From Micromonospora sp. PLK6-60 (GTDB taxonomy: Bacteria; Actinomycetota; Actinomycetes; Mycobacteriales; Micromonosporaceae), in contig NZ_JAIOAA010000004.1 of the NCBI RefSeq assembly GCF_019890675.1, positions 310,001-374,000 of the forward strand: 64,000 bases of DNA, written 5' to 3'. The notes beneath the pieces were generated by a model. That model saw nothing but the letters and a program-made list of their open reading frames with translations. It was not told the origin of the DNA and searched no databases. Both the position numbers and the translations under genes were made by a program. Each line of letters starts with the position of its first letter. The first letter of the stretch is position 1. Below, one piece after another: positions 15,195 to 24,800 of the stretch.

Positions 15195-16280
15195 TCACGC
15201 GGAGGAGGCCGCCATGCTCGGCAACAGGCCACCGGAGGCCAGCCGCTCGTAGGCAGTCGTGATGTGCGCCGCGGTGAAGAGCCGGGCTTTCCGGCCGCTC
15301 CAGGCCTGCACGCGTTCGATGAGCTGATCCAAATCGCGCGTCGGCGGATCCGACCGGGCGGCGTAGTGCACGGTGGCCAACAGTTCCAGGCTGTACGGGG
15401 ATTCGAAGCCGTGGACCAGCTCCGCCAGCCGGTGCAGCGTGGCCGGAACCCGTCGACCCGGGGCGTCGAACCAGGCGGCTACGGCATCGCTCGTGCCCTC
15501 GGTGAGTTGGATCGGGCGCAGTTCCTCGACCCGTGCCGAGCGGTCCCCGAACCCGATCAGGTAATGCCCTTCGAGCAGGTCGAGGACGTGGTTCAGGCCC
15601 TCCGCGTACGGCCCGTAGCGCCCTCGGTCGAAGGAGAGGCGCAGCGGCTCACCCATGGCTTGGAGGAAATAGGCGATCTTCTGGACTTCCAGGGTCGTGA
15701 TCCCGTCCCGCGGCTCCAACGCGCGTGCCTGCTCGAGATACCGCTCGATGGCGCGAAGCAGCGTCGCCCGGCCGGGCGTCAACGGCGGCTTAGGGGTCGC
15801 GACCGGCATGTCCGACGGCTCGGGAGCGCCTTCGGGGGGAAACAGCAGCACCCGGACGTCGGGCAGATCCGCGAACGCATCTTCGATCATCGGCCGGACC
15901 TGTTCCCAGTCGAGACCGCCGTTGCCGCAGCCGAGGGCGGGCACGGCAACCGAGGAGATGCCGCGTTCGCGCACCACCTGGACAAGATGGGCGAGCCCGG
16001 CCTCGATGTCGGGCAGCTTCGAGGCGGTCCGCCAATGACCCTTCGTCGGGAAGTTGATCACGTAACGCCGGGGGCCGATGCGGGCGGAGTCGAAAACGTA
16101 CATCTCGCCGAGCCTGACCTGCCCCGCCGCGCAGGCGGCGCGGTAGGCGGCGTAGTTCGCCGGGTAGGCGCGCTTGAACTGGAGGGCGATGCCCTTGCCC
16201 ATGACGCCGACGGTGTTGACCGTGTTGACCAGGGCTTCGGCGTCGGCGGTGAGCAGGTTGCCGTGACTGATCCTGATCAT
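15195..16280 (-). CDS. darG: DarG-like macrodomain antitoxin
   Basis: 361 residues. Residues 1-150 are a macrodomain: ISHGNLLTADAEALVNTVNTVGVMGKGIALQFK, given here in two halves (ADAEALVNTVNTVG and VMGKGIALQFK), and VAVPALGCGNGGLDW form the ADP-ribose pocket. Such macrodomains remove ADP-ribose from thymidine in DNA. Residues about 165-361 form the second DarG domain, reported in the family to bind and neutralise DarT by mimicking DNA. Its ATG overlaps the DarT stop by four bases (ATGA), so the pair is translationally coupled. Full family length. Confidence 0.9.
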   Translation of the reverse strand: MIRISHGNLLTADAEALVNTVNTVGVMGKGIALQFKRAYPANYAAYRAACAAGQVRLGEMYVFDSARIGPRRYVINFPTKGHWRTASKLPDIEAGLAHLVQVVRERGISSVAVPALGCGNGGLDWEQVRPMIEDAFADLPDVRVLLFPPEGAPEPSDMPVATPKPPLTPGRATLLRAIERYLEQARALEPRDGITTLEVQKIAYFLQAMGEPLRLSFDRGRYGPYAEGLNHVLDLLEGHYLIGFGDRSARVEELRPIQLTEGTSDAVAAWFDAPGRRVPATLHRLAELVHGFESPYSLELLATVHYAARSDPPTRDLDQLIERVQAWSGRKARLFTAAHITTAYERLASGGLLPSMAASSA

Positions 16281-16972
16281 TCGCGCACCTCCCCCCGTCG
16301 GAATCCGTAATACCAGTGCCGCCTGACAACAACGTACGGGTCGATGATGCCAGCGTGGTGGAGGATCTGCTTCAGCTGTGTGAGCCGTTCCGGCGTGCGG
16401 GCGACATATCCGGTCACCAGTTGGAGAGGGAATTCACGGTGAACCAGGAACTCGGCCGCCCTCCGGCGTACCCGATCGAGGTCCTCGGGCGTGTCCTTCC
16501 AGATCCGCTCCCTGAGTAGCGGCCAGTCGACAAGCTGGGTGAGATCCTCGTAGCTGGGTGAGAAGCGGGTGAGGGCGGCTGCGCAGTTGCCGTCGCTGGC
16601 GACCCACGGCAGCCTGGCTGCCCGCACCCGCTCGACCGAACTCACCAGATAGACCAACGGGTCGTCACCGTCGGGGTAGCAGCCCGCCTTCCCCTGCTCG
16701 TGCTCGCGGGCGATTCGGTACATCATCGGCGAACGGGGCGCGAAGTAGAACGGCACGTAGTCGGCGACCACACCACCCGGTGGGCAGGGAACGACGCGCG
16801 TCCGCCGGCCCGCCTTGATGTCCACGGCACCGACGTTCGTGGCCAGCCGTCGACCCACCAGCGTGTCGGCGAACAGGCGGCCGTGGGCCAGGACCGTGGG
16901 CAGGTTGTCGATATGCGTGAAATGCATGATCAAGGTTGGCTGCTGCGCTCCGGCCGCTGGAGTCACGCTCAC
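16277..16972 (-). CDS. darT: DarT-like ssDNA thymidine ADP-ribosyltransferase toxin
   Basis: 231 residues from GTG 16972; ATG 16927 (MHFTHIDNLP) would be a shorter start and fits the family N-terminus well. DUF4433/DarT features: FTHIDNLPTVLAHGRL, an arginine segment IKAGRRTRVV, VADYVPFYFAPRSPMMY, and a late AEFLVHREFP whose Glu matches the catalytic position of the family. DarT enzymes ADP-ribosylate thymidine in single-stranded DNA and block replication, and have been shown to act in phage defence. A dyad 55-74 bp upstream suggests autoregulation. All expected key segments appear intact. Confidence 0.9.
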   Translation of the reverse strand: MSVTPAAGAQQPTLIMHFTHIDNLPTVLAHGRLFADTLVGRRLATNVGAVDIKAGRRTRVVPCPPGGVVADYVPFYFAPRSPMMYRIAREHEQGKAGCYPDGDDPLVYLVSSVERVRAARLPWVASDGNCAAALTRFSPSYEDLTQLVDWPLLRERIWKDTPEDLDRVRRRAAEFLVHREFPLQLVTGYVARTPERLTQLKQILHHAGIIDPYVVVRRHWYYGFRRGEVRE

Positions 16973-17026
16973 CCTGCCGCCGGGTCGCGCGCGATCATGC
17001 CCACGTCATTCCTGCTGTGTAGCGAA

Positions 17027-17046
17027 GGGTGATGGAGTCATCACCC
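17027..17046. promoter_or_regulatory. Dyad upstream of the darT-darG operon
   Basis: GGGTGAT-GGAGTC-ATCACCC is a perfect 7-bp inverted repeat with a 6-bp spacer, 55-74 bp upstream of the DarT GTG start. Its placement fits operon autoregulation, though DarG has no classical DNA-binding HTH. Confidence 0.45.
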
Positions 17047-17126
17047 TAATGGAGGTGCCGTCGGGCGGCGACCCCGGGTGGGCCGGAACCGTGAACTATG
17101 CGCGCGACTCGCGAGCCTGCTGCCGG

Positions 17127-17447
17127 TCACCTCCCCGGCGGCTCGTAGAAGACCGGAAGCTGGGTCACCGCGTCGACCTCCTCCGGAGTCATCAGCGGGG
17201 TGATCCGCACGTCCAGCCCGCGCCCGGCCCGGATCGCGATGGTCAGGCTGGCCGCCGTCATGTTGTCCGGCAGCTCGCACAGCACGTACGCGTCGTGCTC
17301 CTCGAAGGCGAAGTACAGCGCCTCCACCCGCCCGCCGGCGTTCTCGATCATCGCCTGGACCACCTCGGCGCGTTTCGTCCCGCCGTCGCGGCGCAGCCCG
17401 CTGATCCCCTCGGGGGTGTAGCTCGCCTTGAGCAGGAACCTGGCCAC
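17127..17447 (-). CDS. GYD domain-containing protein
   Basis: 106 residues from GTG 17447, chosen because GAGGTG lies just upstream and the family N-terminus ARFLLKASYTPEGISGL starts here; ATG 17513 would add 22 unrelated residues. The GYD-type dimeric alpha/beta-barrel pattern is clear: YTPEGISGLRRDGGTKRAEVV, VEALYFAFEEHDAYVLCELPD and an alanine-rich helix. Function unknown; the fold resembles small ferredoxin-like dimeric proteins. It lies upstream of the DarTG operon but is separated by 154 bp with its own dyad. Confidence 0.82.
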   Translation of the reverse strand: MARFLLKASYTPEGISGLRRDGGTKRAEVVQAMIENAGGRVEALYFAFEEHDAYVLCELPDNMTAASLTIAIRAGRGLDVRITPLMTPEEVDAVTQLPVFYEPPGR

Positions 17448-17590
17448 CTCGGCACCCACCTCCCCGATCTCCGCGTCGTGTCTGCCGCGGCTACCCGTTC
17501 CGCGCCCCGCCATGCCTCGCCGCCGGGGAGGATCCGGCCGGCCGGCGTGCGGCCGGTAGGGTGCCCAGCACCCGGTGGGAGGGGGAGAGG

Positions 17591-18916
17591 ATGCTCGGGC
17601 TGGAGGTGCCGCCCGCCGTCGAGGCGGAACGGGTGATCACCGCCGTCCTGGCCGACCTGCGCGGCGGCGAACACCGCGGCGTGGTGGTCGACTCCCCGCC
17701 CGGCGCCGGCAAGTCGACGCTGGTGGTCCGCGCCGCCACCGAGCTGGCCGCCGCCGGCGAGCCGCTGATCATCGTCGCGCAGACCAACGAGCAGGTCGAC
17801 GACCTCGTCGACCGGCTCGCCCGCAGGGCTCCGCAGCTGCGCATCGGCCGGCTCTCCGCCACCGAGTACCGGCCGTCCGAGCGGGTGCGGGCCCACGACC
17901 TGGTCCGGGTCGCCGCGAAGGTCACCGACCTCGCCGACTCGGCCGTCATCATCGGTACGGCCGCCAAGTGGGCCACCGTCGCCGAGGGCGTCTGGCCGTG
18001 GGCGATCGTCGACGAGGCGTACCAGATGCGCTCGGACGCCCTGCTGCGCGTGGCCGGACGCTTCGACCGGGCCCTGTTCGTGGGCGATCCCGGCCAGCTC
18101 GACCCGTTCTCCACCGTGGAGACCGCCCGCTGGACCGGCCTCACCTGGGATCCGATGCAGTCGGCGGTGGCCACCCTGCTGCGGCACAACCCGGACCTGC
18201 CCGTACACCGGCTGCCGGTGTCCTGGCGGCTGCCGGCCAGCGCGGCGCCGGTGGTGGCCGCCGCGTTCTATCCGTTCACCGGCTTCCGCGCCGGCACCGG
18301 CCGCGCCGACCGGGCGCTGACGTTCGGCGCGGCGGGGCCGGGCGACGAGTACGACACGGCCGTGGAGCTGGCCGCCGCCACCGGCTGGGCGCTGCACGAA
18401 CTGCCCGCCCGGCACACCCTGCGTACCGATGGGGAGGCCGCCGCGGCCTGCGCGGAGCTGGCGCTGCGGGTGCTGCGCCGCGGCGCGGTCGCCGTCTCCG
18501 AGCAGACCCCCGAGGGCACGCCGGTGACCGCCGACCGGATCGCCGTCGGCGCCGCCCACCGGGACCAGGTCGCCGCGATCCGGTCCCACCTCGGCGCGGC
18601 CGGCGCCGGCATCACCGTCGACACCGCCAACCGGCTCCAGGGCCGGGAGTACGACGTGACCATCGTGCTGCACCCGCTGTCCGGGCGGCGCGACGCGACC
18701 GCGTTCCACCTGGAGTCGGGGCGGCTGTGCGTGCTGACGTCGCGGCACCGGCACGCCTGCGTGGTGGTGGCGCGGGCCGGGATCGGCGAGCTGCTCGACG
18801 CGCACCCGTCGACCGAGGTGGTGCACCTGGACGTGCCGGTGAAGTTCCCGGACGGCTGGGAGGCCAACCAGACGATGCTCACCGCGTGGCAGCGGGACCA
18901 TCTCGTCACGCGGTAA
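17591..18916 (+). CDS. Stand-alone SF1 helicase-like ATPase
   Basis: 441 residues from ATG 17591, preceded by GGGAGGGGGAGAGG. Helicase motifs are in order: Walker A SPPGAGKST (about 34-42), motif Ia AQTNEQVDDLV, Walker B AIVDEAYQM, motif III GDPGQLDPF, motif IV SWRLP, motif V TANRLQGREYDVTIV, and motif VI TSRHRHACVVVAR. It is a compact SF1B/Upf1-like enzyme with no nuclease or accessory domain. Motifs look intact. The neighbours (GYD protein, DarTG, a membrane protein) do not define a pathway; DNA or RNA unwinding is inferred from the motifs only. Confidence 0.85.
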   Translation: MLGLEVPPAVEAERVITAVLADLRGGEHRGVVVDSPPGAGKSTLVVRAATELAAAGEPLIIVAQTNEQVDDLVDRLARRAPQLRIGRLSATEYRPSERVRAHDLVRVAAKVTDLADSAVIIGTAAKWATVAEGVWPWAIVDEAYQMRSDALLRVAGRFDRALFVGDPGQLDPFSTVETARWTGLTWDPMQSAVATLLRHNPDLPVHRLPVSWRLPASAAPVVAAAFYPFTGFRAGTGRADRALTFGAAGPGDEYDTAVELAAATGWALHELPARHTLRTDGEAAAACAELALRVLRRGAVAVSEQTPEGTPVTADRIAVGAAHRDQVAAIRSHLGAAGAGITVDTANRLQGREYDVTIVLHPLSGRRDATAFHLESGRLCVLTSRHRHACVVVARAGIGELLDAHPSTEVVHLDVPVKFPDGWEANQTMLTAWQRDHLVTR

Positions 18917-18958
18917 AGGGGACCACGCGCGGCAGCGGAAGACACTAACGTCGCTGCG

Positions 18959-19645
18959 GTGACCCCGACCGTGCTGCGCCGTACCGCCCGGGCCCTGCTC
19001 GTGTTGCTCGCCCTGCTCGCCTTCGCGACCTTCGCGCTGCCCTGGCTGACCCGGGCCAACGGTGACGTCCTCATCGGCTTCGACATCGGCTACCTGGCCT
19101 ACGGCCTGGGCCGGCAGCCGTATCCGGTGACGCAGCTGTTCACCGAGGTGGCGCCGCTGCCGGCGCTGCTCGCTCTGCTGCTCGTGCCGGGGGTGGCGGT
19201 GCAGTCCCGGCGGGGCCGAGGGGTCGCGGTCGCGCTCGGGCTGCTCGCCGCCGGGCTGGCCGGGTTCGCGGCGACCGGCCTGTTCAACAGCATCGAGGAC
19301 TACTGGGAGCCGGCGCGCAGCACCCGGTACCAGCTCTTCGCCGTCGCGGTGGCCGTGGTCGCGGCGCTGGTGCTGGCCGCCGTGGTGACCCTCGCCGTCG
19401 GGCGCCGCCGGGCGTACGCGAGGGCGGTGGCGTTGCTGCTGGTCGGCGCGGCCGCGTTCCACCTCGCCGGCGTCCTGGTCATCTCGTCGGTGCGGTCGAT
19501 CGGCGTGGAGCTGAGCCCGCTGGCCTGGATGCCGGCGGCGGCGTACCTGCTGGCGGCCGCCTGCGCGTTCCTCGCCGCCAGCCAGGACACCGTGCCCGTG
19601 GCCTCCGCTCGGATGTCGGGGGCCCCGCTTACGCTCGGGCGGTGA
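18959..19645 (+). CDS. Polytopic membrane protein of unknown function
   Basis: 228 residues from GTG 18959. Five or six hydrophobic segments are visible (about residues 12-30, 62-78, 86-106, 122-144, 154-174 and 188-208) with a polar loop PVTQLFTEVAPLP after the first. There is almost no leader before the start, and TAACGT lies 12 bp upstream, compatible with a short-leader promoter. Its stop overlaps the GNAT start by 4 bp (GTGA), so they form a coupled pair. I do not recognise a family. Confidence 0.6.
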   Translation: MTPTVLRRTARALLVLLALLAFATFALPWLTRANGDVLIGFDIGYLAYGLGRQPYPVTQLFTEVAPLPALLALLLVPGVAVQSRRGRGVAVALGLLAAGLAGFAATGLFNSIEDYWEPARSTRYQLFAVAVAVVAALVLAAVVTLAVGRRRAYARAVALLLVGAAAFHLAGVLVISSVRSIGVELSPLAWMPAAAYLLAAACAFLAASQDTVPVASARMSGAPLTLGR

Positions 19646-20139
19646 CGGAGCTGCGCATTACGCCGTGGGGCGAGGACGACCTGGAGTTGCTGCGGCGGCT
19701 CAACCAGCCGGCGGTCCGGGCGCACACCGGCGGTCCGGAGACCGACGAGCAGGTGATCGCCCGGCACGGCCGCTACACCCGCGGCATCGAGGACGGTCAG
19801 ATGTTCGCGATCGTGCTGCCCGACGGGGTGCGGGCCGGCAGCGTCGGCTACTGGCCCCGGGTCTGGCGCGACGAGCCGGTCTACGAGATGGGCTGGGCGG
19901 TGCTGCCCGAGTTCCAGGGCCGGGGCATCGCCACCGCCGCCGTCCGCGCCGCCGTCGAGGCGGCCCGCGCCCGGGGCGACCGGCGGTGGGCGCACGCCTA
20001 CCCGTCGGTGGACAACCCGCCGTCCAACGCGGTCTGCCGCAAGGCCGGTTTCGAGCTGCTCGGCCCGGTCGACTTCGAATACCCGCCGGGGCGGTTGATG
20101 CGCTCCAACGACTGGCGGCTCGACCTGTTCGTCCGCTGA
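19642..20139 (+). CDS. GNAT family N-acetyltransferase
   Basis: 165 residues from GTG 19642. The acetyl-CoA-binding motif is EFQGRGIATAAVRAAVEAAR (about 92-111), preceded by EMGWAVLP, and the C-terminal NPPSNAVCRKAGFELLG is the usual RimJ/RimL-type motif B. This is a RimJ/Acetyltransf_3-like protein. It is translationally coupled to the upstream membrane protein. The substrate could be a protein N-terminus or a small amine; not determinable. Confidence 0.88.
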   Translation: MTELRITPWGEDDLELLRRLNQPAVRAHTGGPETDEQVIARHGRYTRGIEDGQMFAIVLPDGVRAGSVGYWPRVWRDEPVYEMGWAVLPEFQGRGIATAAVRAAVEAARARGDRRWAHAYPSVDNPPSNAVCRKAGFELLGPVDFEYPPGRLMRSNDWRLDLFVR

Positions 20140-20281
20140 GGACGGCGACGAACTGGTGTTTTCGTAGTCCGGCAACCTCACCGTAAGAGATCGCTCAGCT
20201 TCCGTGACCAGGTTGGTCACTCGCGGCCGAAACAGTCAGGGCGTTCCCCCCGCCCGACCGCGAGTTTAATGAGGATCTGCC

Positions 20282-20968
20282 GTGTCCGGACCACACCATG
20301 CCCTCCGGTACGCCTGGCGTGGCTCCTGCCTGCTGGTGCTGGTGGTGGTCGCCGGGCTGGTGCCGGCGCCCGCCTCGGCTCATCCCTTCGGCGCTCCACA
20401 GCAGATCGAGGTGGCGGGTCAGGGTGACCGCGGGGTACGGGTCCGCTGGCTCGCCGGCGGCACCGACGACCTGACCCTGCTCGGCATCGCCCTCGGGGTG
20501 CTGCCGGAGGACCGGGTCATGCTGGACGGCGCGGTGAGCTACCGGGCCTCCGACGCCGAGGCGGTGGCCGGCGCGCCCGAGTTCGCCCGCTACCTGACCG
20601 AGCGGATAGCCGTGGTCCAGGACGGGCGGCCCTGCCCGGGGCGGGCCCGGGTCGGTGCCGACCTGGCCGGCGACGGCGCCGAGGTGGCGTACACCTGCCC
20701 GGCGCCGGTGGGCACGGTGACCGTGACCTCGCGGATGCTCACCGACCTGCACACGGCCTATCGCACCCTGGCCAGCGGCCCCGACGGGCAGAAGACGGTG
20801 TACGACGCCGCGCACGAGTCGGCGGACTGGACGTTCGGTCCCGGCGGCGGGTCGGTTCGGTCCGCGACTCGGGAGAGCGCGTGGCAGCTCGCCGTCGCCG
20901 GGGGTGCCGTGCTGGTCGCCGTCGTGGCCGGGGTGCTGTGGCGGCGCCGTCGGGGACGGAGGGGCTGA
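20282..20968 (+). CDS. Membrane-anchored extracytoplasmic protein linked to NicO transporter
   Basis: 228 residues from GTG 20282. A signal peptide (residues about 10-33, ending APASAHPFG), an extracytoplasmic beta-rich domain of about 160 residues, then a single TM helix (AVAGGAVLVAVVAGVLW) and an Arg-rich cytoplasmic tail. It lies three bases before the NicO-like transporter gene, so it probably acts as its extracytoplasmic accessory. Proteins of this layout accompany high-affinity Ni/Co permeases in actinobacteria. Two cysteines in the exported domain (PCPG, YTCPA) could form a disulfide. Confidence 0.65.
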   Translation: MSGPHHALRYAWRGSCLLVLVVVAGLVPAPASAHPFGAPQQIEVAGQGDRGVRVRWLAGGTDDLTLLGIALGVLPEDRVMLDGAVSYRASDAEAVAGAPEFARYLTERIAVVQDGRPCPGRARVGADLAGDGAEVAYTCPAPVGTVTVTSRMLTDLHTAYRTLASGPDGQKTVYDAAHESADWTFGPGGGSVRSATRESAWQLAVAGGAVLVAVVAGVLWRRRRGRRG

Positions 20969-20971
20969 CCC

Positions 20972-21787
20972 GTGAACAGTCTCCTCGGTGCCGCCGACCT
21001 CGGCGATCGGTTGGTCGGTGCGGTGCAGTCGCCGGGCTTCGTGCCGGTGGCGCTGGTGACCGCCGTCGTGGCCGGGGCCGCGCACGGGCTCGCCCCCGGC
21101 CACGGCAAGAGCCTCGCGGCGGCGTACCTGATCGGTTCCCGCGGCCGGGTGCGCGACGCCGCCTGGCTGGGCTTCTCGGTGGCCGCGATGCACACGGTCT
21201 CGGTGCTGGCCGTCGCGTTGGCCTGGACCTTCTTCTCCCTCTCCGACCTGGTCAGCCTCGAACGGCTGACCACCGGGCTTCAACTGGCGGCCGGCCTGAC
21301 CGTCGTCGCCGTCGGGCTCTGGCTGCTGCGCCGCCACCTGACCGGCCACCGCCACGACCACGGGCACGACCACGGCCACCCGCACAGCCACGGCCACAGC
21401 CGCAGCCACAGCCACAGCCACAGCCACAGCCACAGCCACAGCCACGACCATGATGGCGGCTCCCGGCCCGGGCTGTTCCTGCTCGGTGTCTCCGGCGGCC
21501 TGACCCCCTCGCCGGCGGCCTTCCTCGTGCTGGTCACCGGCATCTTCGCCGGCCGGGCCGGGTTCGCCCTCGCCCTGGTGGTCTGCTTCGGCCTCGGGCT
21601 GGCCGCGGTGCTCTTCACCGTCGGGGTCATGGCGCTCACCGGCCGCTCCCTGGTGGCGCGGGTCGCCGGGTCGCGTGCCCTGCTGCGCGCGGCCACCCGG
21701 GTCGCTCCGGTGCTCGCCGCGGCCGGAATCACAGTCATCGGCGTGGGCATCTCCGCCGCCGCCGTGGCCGGCCTGCCCGGCACCTGA
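20972..21787 (+). CDS. NicO/RcnA-type nickel-cobalt transporter
   Basis: 271 residues with six or so TM helices. Signature HGLAPGHGKSLAAAYLIGSRG (split as HGLAPGHGK and SLAAAYLIGSRG, near residue 36) and GVSGGLTPSPAA in the second half are the paired NicO motifs. Between them lies a His-rich cytoplasmic loop (about residues 126-160) of repeated HS/HD pairs, encoded by a tandem AGCCAC hexamer. Such loops bind Ni or Co. The upstream exported protein is its likely partner. Import or efflux (RcnA-like) cannot be separated from sequence. Confidence 0.82.
   Translation: MNSLLGAADLGDRLVGAVQSPGFVPVALVTAVVAGAAHGLAPGHGKSLAAAYLIGSRGRVRDAAWLGFSVAAMHTVSVLAVALAWTFFSLSDLVSLERLTTGLQLAAGLTVVAVGLWLLRRHLTGHRHDHGHDHGHPHSHGHSRSHSHSHSHSHSHSHDHDGGSRPGLFLLGVSGGLTPSPAAFLVLVTGIFAGRAGFALALVVCFGLGLAAVLFTVGVMALTGRSLVARVAGSRALLRAATRVAPVLAAAGITVIGVGISAAAVAGLPGT
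21385..21450. repeat. Tandem AGCCAC hexamer array inside the transporter gene
   Basis: About nine near-perfect copies of AGCCAC encode alternating His-Ser. Being in frame, copy-number changes would lengthen or shorten the metal-binding loop without frameshift. Confidence 0.85.
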
Positions 21788-21832
21788 CCGCAGACCCTCC
21801 TCCTGACAGCAACCCCCAACGAAGGAGATGTC

Positions 21833-24800
21833 GTGACGACACCACTTCATGCCCTCGCCCGGAGGTGGCGCCGTCTCGGCGCGGCCACCCTCGGGCTCGC
21901 CCTGGCCGGCGGCGCGCTCGTGCTGCCCGCCCAGGCCGCCCCGACGTCGACCGGCGCGGCGCTCACCGCCGCCGGCACCAGACAGGCGGTCGCGGTCCCG
22001 GCGGCCGACGTGCTCGACGTCGCCTTCGGCGGCGGCGCCAGCACCGACCGGGCCCAGGGACTGCCGGCGACCACCTGGGGCGCCCCCGCTTACGCCACCG
22101 ACGCGGCGTTCGGGCACGACATCCTCCGGGTGGACGGCGTCGACGACGCGGTCTCGTTCGACTTCGCCGACCAGTGGGGGCGGTTCTCGGCCGGCTTCGC
22201 CATCGAGTGTGTCTTCCGGGTCGACACCACGATGCCGGTCAGCGGTGAGAAGGACCTCTGCTCCGACAAGGAGGCCGGCGGTTTCTCGGTCTACGTCAAC
22301 GGCGGCAACCTGGGCACGATGGCCCACATCGGCGGCGGCTACAAGTCGGTGCTGACCCCGATCAGCGGCAACCGCTGGTACCACGCCGTCTCGGTCTGGG
22401 ACGGCCAGACCCTGAGCCTGTACCTCAACGGCCAACTGGCCGGCTGGACCGCCGCCACCGGCGCGCTCACCCCGCCGGCCGCCACGTCGCGTCGCTTCGT
22501 GGTCGGCGCCGACGCCGCCCCGACCGGCATCGGGCAGGTCGCCCCGCCCGCCTCGTTCGCCGCGAGCAAGGTGTGGAGCGCGGCGCTGACCGGCGCGCAG
22601 GTGGCCGAGCTGGCCTCGGCGTACGACACCCGGCCGCCGGTCCCGGTGGCCGACGTGCTGGACGTCGACTTCGCCGACGGCACCCCGAAGGACGACGCGC
22701 AGAACCTCGCCGTCACCGTCCACGGCGCACCGGTGATCGCCGCGGACACCGCAGTGAAGGCGCCGGTGGCCACCTTCGACGGCGCCGACGACGCCTACTC
22801 GTACGCCTTCGGCGACCAGTGGAGCAAGATCAGCAGCCGGGTGTCCATCGAGTGCACCCTGAAGTCCAACGGCACCCTGCCCAACAGCGGTGAGCACTCG
22901 GTCTGCTCGGAGAAGGAGAGCGGCGGCTACTCGATCGTCATCTACGGCGACAAGCTGACCTTCACCGCGTACGTCGGCGGCGGTTACAAGCAGGCGCAGG
23001 CGCCTATCGTCTCCGGCCGCTGGTACCACGCCGTCGGCACCTGGGACGGGCAGTACGTCCGGCTCTACGTCGACGGCGCCCTCGCGGCGCAGACCCCGGC
23101 CGCCGGCACCCTCGGGCTGCCCAGCGGCGCCGCCCGCAACGCCTTCTATCTCGGCGCCGACGCGGTCAACCAGTTCTGGGCGCCGGCCTCGCTGCGCAAC
23201 GCCCGGGTCTACTCGAAGGTGCTGACCCTCGACGAGGTCAAGGCGCTGGAGATCGCCGCCTTCGGCGACGTCCGGGACGCCGGCGTCGCCGTCACCGCCA
23301 CCGTCCCGGCGCAGGGCGCCCACCTCAGCCGGCCCACCGAGTTCCAGGCCACCATCGCCAACCAGGGCAACGCCACCGGCTGGCGGTACCTGCTCGACGG
23401 CCAGCCGATCCAGCTCGGGCAGGAGATCGGCGCCGGCCTGCGGTCCGGCGGCCACACCCTGCAGATCTCGGCGACCGACGTCTTCGGCAAGCCGATCAGC
23501 CGGACGGTGACCTTCACCTCCGACGCCATCCCGACCGGCGGCGGCACCGACGTGGGCCAGGGCAGCGGCAGGGTGACCCTGTCCGCGATCGCCCAGAACC
23601 CGGACGGCGGCCCGGTCACCACCACCTTCAAGCAGGCCACCGCGAGCGTTCCCGCCGGCGGCGTGCAGGGTGTCGTTCCGGTGATGCCGGCCGCGCTGGA
23701 CTTCTCGTACACCGAGGGCGGCCAGATCGGCACCGCGCCGCGACCGGATGGCAGGACCGTCGACAGCCCCTCCACCGGCGAGATCCCCTTCCAGCGGTAC
23801 GACGTGCGGGTGCCGGCGTCGGCCGAACGTCGCCAGCTGCTGTGGAACGGCGTGGTCGACCCGGAGCGGGCGGTCGCGCTGCACGCCTGGAACACCACCA
23901 CCGGGACGTGGACCGAGCTGGCCACCGCGCGCGGCCAGGCCGAGGGGGAGACCACGCTGAAGGCCACCGTCCGGCCGGAACTGGTCGACGACGGGGTGGT
24001 CCACGTCCTGGTCACCGGCCAGGACCCGTTCGCCGACGACCTGGCGCCGCGCGACGCCACCGCCGGTGACCCGGCCAACCGGGACCACTTCGAGGACCCG
24101 TCGGACTACGACTTCTCGCTGGCCCACTTCACCGACACCCAGTACCTCGCCGAGGGCGCGGTCGGCGGCACGTACGACGACTTCGACGGCGTCGACGAGC
24201 CCAGCGACAAGATGACCATGGAGGAGCGGGCGCTCTGGGCGAAGTCCTACCGGGACACCACCCAGTGGCTGGCCGACAACGCCGGCAAGCGCAAGATCGC
24301 CTACACCGCGCACACCGGCGACATCATCGAGAACGACTACAGCAACCCGCTGGCCACCGACTCCAGCGGCAAGCTGCTCTACCCCGGTCTCGACGAGCAG
24401 GTGACCAAGGAGTTCCAGTTCACCGCCGAGGCGCAGCGCACCATGGACAAGGCCGGGCTGGTCAACCAGGTCGTCGCCGGCAACCACGACAACCAGGGCG
24501 GCAACGAGACCGGCCCGACGTCGCGGTTCAACAGGTACTACGGCCCGGAGCGCTACTACGAGGGCGCCAAGCTGTGGCCGGCCGAGGCCAAGGCGTCGTA
24601 CCACGCCTGGGACGAGACCACCGACGACTCGGGCGCCGTGGTCACCCGCGGCCGGGACAACCAGAACAACTACGTCCTCTTCTCCGCCGGTGGCCTGGAC
24701 TTCGTCGCGGTGGGCCTGTCCTACGGCGTCACCCAGGCCGAGGCCGACTGGGCCAGCTCGATCTTCCGGCGCTACCGCGACCGCAACGGCATCCTGCTGA

